Shown: piece by piece, positions 5,811-6,273 of the stretch
Position numbering within the stretch: the first letter of the stretch is position 1
How the letters are laid out: each line of letters starts with the position of its first letter
The notes under the pieces: model-generated
The model's database searches: none
What the model saw: only the letters and a program-made list of their open reading frames with translations
Told to the model about the DNA's origin: nothing
Assembly (NCBI GenBank): GCA_023253795.1
Contig: JALRFG010000121.1
Coordinates: forward strand, 1 to 6,273
Direction of reading: 5' to 3'
From: Methylocystis sp.
GTDB lineage: Bacteria > Pseudomonadota > Alphaproteobacteria > Rhizobiales > Beijerinckiaceae
Length of the DNA: 6,273 nt
Translations under genes and position numbers: made by a program

Positions 5811-5817
5811 TCCTCCC
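5811..5817 (-). promoter_or_regulatory. Ribosome-binding site pointing to an ATT start for lpxC
   Basis: The minus strand reads GGGAGGA, followed by seven bases and then ATT at 5803-5801. An ATC lies only one base downstream of this site, too near for normal initiation. The first residues read from ATT (M-S-S-R-L-S-A-P-R before Q-T-T-L) give the leader length usual for LpxC. Confidence 0.6.
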
Positions 5818-5839
5818 GGAGCGGCCAATTACGAAGCGA

Positions 5840-5845
5840 ATCATA
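5840..5845 (-). promoter_or_regulatory. Tentative -10 element for lpxC
   Basis: TATGAT on the minus strand matches five of six positions of the housekeeping -10 hexamer and lies about 37 bases before the proposed lpxC start. No good -35 hexamer is visible at the right spacing. A promoter in this gap is expected because the ftsZ terminator lies just upstream; this particular hexamer is a guess. Confidence 0.25.
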
Positions 5846-5910
5846 GACCCAATGGCCATCCGGGCTCCAGTAACGCTTTGCGACAGTTTGTCATAAAGCG
5901 CATGAAATCC

Positions 5911-5943
5911 ACAAAAACAAAGGCCCGCAGATGCGGGCCTTTG
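5911..5943 (-). terminator. Intrinsic terminator of ftsZ
   Basis: CAAAGGCCCGC at 5918-5928 and GCGGGCCTTTG at 5933-5943 form a perfect 11-bp stem with the loop AGAT. On the minus strand the stem is followed by TTTTTGT (complement of 5911-5917). It starts 27 bases after the ftsZ stop codon. It is the only textbook terminator in the window and sets the boundary between the division genes and lpxC. Confidence 0.93.
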
Positions 5944-5970
5944 CCGGATGATTTTGAGTGCGAGCGTCAA

Positions 5971-6273
5971 TCAGCTGTTGGACTGACGACGCAGGAACGC
6001 CGGGATTTCGAGATGGTCATCCTCGGCCACGCGCTGCTGCGGCGCGCGACGACCGTGCGGATCAAGCCCGGCCGGCGCAGCCGGACGACGAGCGTATTCC
6101 GCATGAGCCGATTGCGGCGGCAACGGACGCGCCGGAGCCGGGGCGGCCTGCATGGCGTCTTCCTGACGGCTGGCGCCGAAGGAAGCCAGTCGCTCGAAGA
6201 TCGACTTGCGACGCGCTTCGACCGGGACGGCTTCGCCACGCGCCTGACGGATCTGCTCCTGCACAGGCCGGGG
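5971..6273 (-). CDS. ftsZ: Cell division protein FtsZ, C-terminal part
   Basis: FtsZ is the tubulin-like GTPase that forms the division ring at midcell. Only the last 100 residues are in the window; the gene continues beyond the right edge, so the GTPase core is not seen. The segment begins P-R-P-V-Q-E-Q-I-R and contains R-R-K-S-I-F-E-R-L-A-S-F-G, followed by a disordered linker rich in Pro, Ala and Arg. It ends in D-D-H-L-E-I-P-A-F-L-R-R-Q-S-N-S, the conserved C-terminal peptide that in this class binds partners such as FtsA. The D-L/I-P-A-F-L-R-R-Q form of that peptide is typical of alphaproteobacteria. A perfect intrinsic terminator follows. The identification is secure although the gene is partial. 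Confidence 0.95.
   Translation of the reverse strand, partial: PRPVQEQIRQARGEAVPVEARRKSIFERLASFGASRQEDAMQAAPAPARPLPPQSAHAEYARRPAAPAGLDPHGRRAPQQRVAEDDHLEIPAFLRRQSNS

Noticed and set aside
5841..5894. 17-codon minus-strand leader frame before lpxC
   Set aside because: It has an ATG but no ribosome-binding site and no distinctive codon run, so it is probably chance.

Overview
The window is a piece of an alphaproteobacterial chromosome, most likely Hyphomicrobiales. The evidence is the high GC content, the FtsZ tail ending in a D-H-L-E-I-P-A-F-L-R-R-Q peptide, and the order ftsZ, lpxC, bamD, recN, which is typical of that class. The PPi-dependent phosphofructokinase and the small polyhydroxyalkanoate-system protein would fit a type II methanotroph or a related methylotroph, but that is inference. 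All confidently called genes lie on the minus strand, so transcription runs from the right end of the window to the left.

In order of transcription: the last part of ftsZ (cell division) enters from the right edge and ends in a strong intrinsic terminator at 5911-5943. lpxC (committed step of lipid A synthesis) follows as a new unit. bamD (outer-membrane protein assembly), recN (double-strand-break repair), a PHA_gran_rgn-family protein and pfp (reversible PPi-dependent phosphofructokinase) come next, separated by 134, 111, 64 and 103 bases. The first 306 bases hold no convincing gene; short hairpins and two weak, mutually exclusive partial reading frames are visible there.

The block joins envelope growth and division (FtsZ, LpxC, BamD) to DNA repair and then to carbon storage and central carbon metabolism. 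I see no previously undescribed multi-gene system. The unusual points are in familiar genes. lpxC has no ATG, GTG or TTG where its N-terminus should begin, but has a good ribosome-binding site in front of an ATT codon. lpxC also carries three perfect tandem copies of a 15-bp unit that expand a loop by ten residues. The predicted BamD has a normal type I signal peptide instead of a lipoprotein signal, and its mature part has no cysteine.
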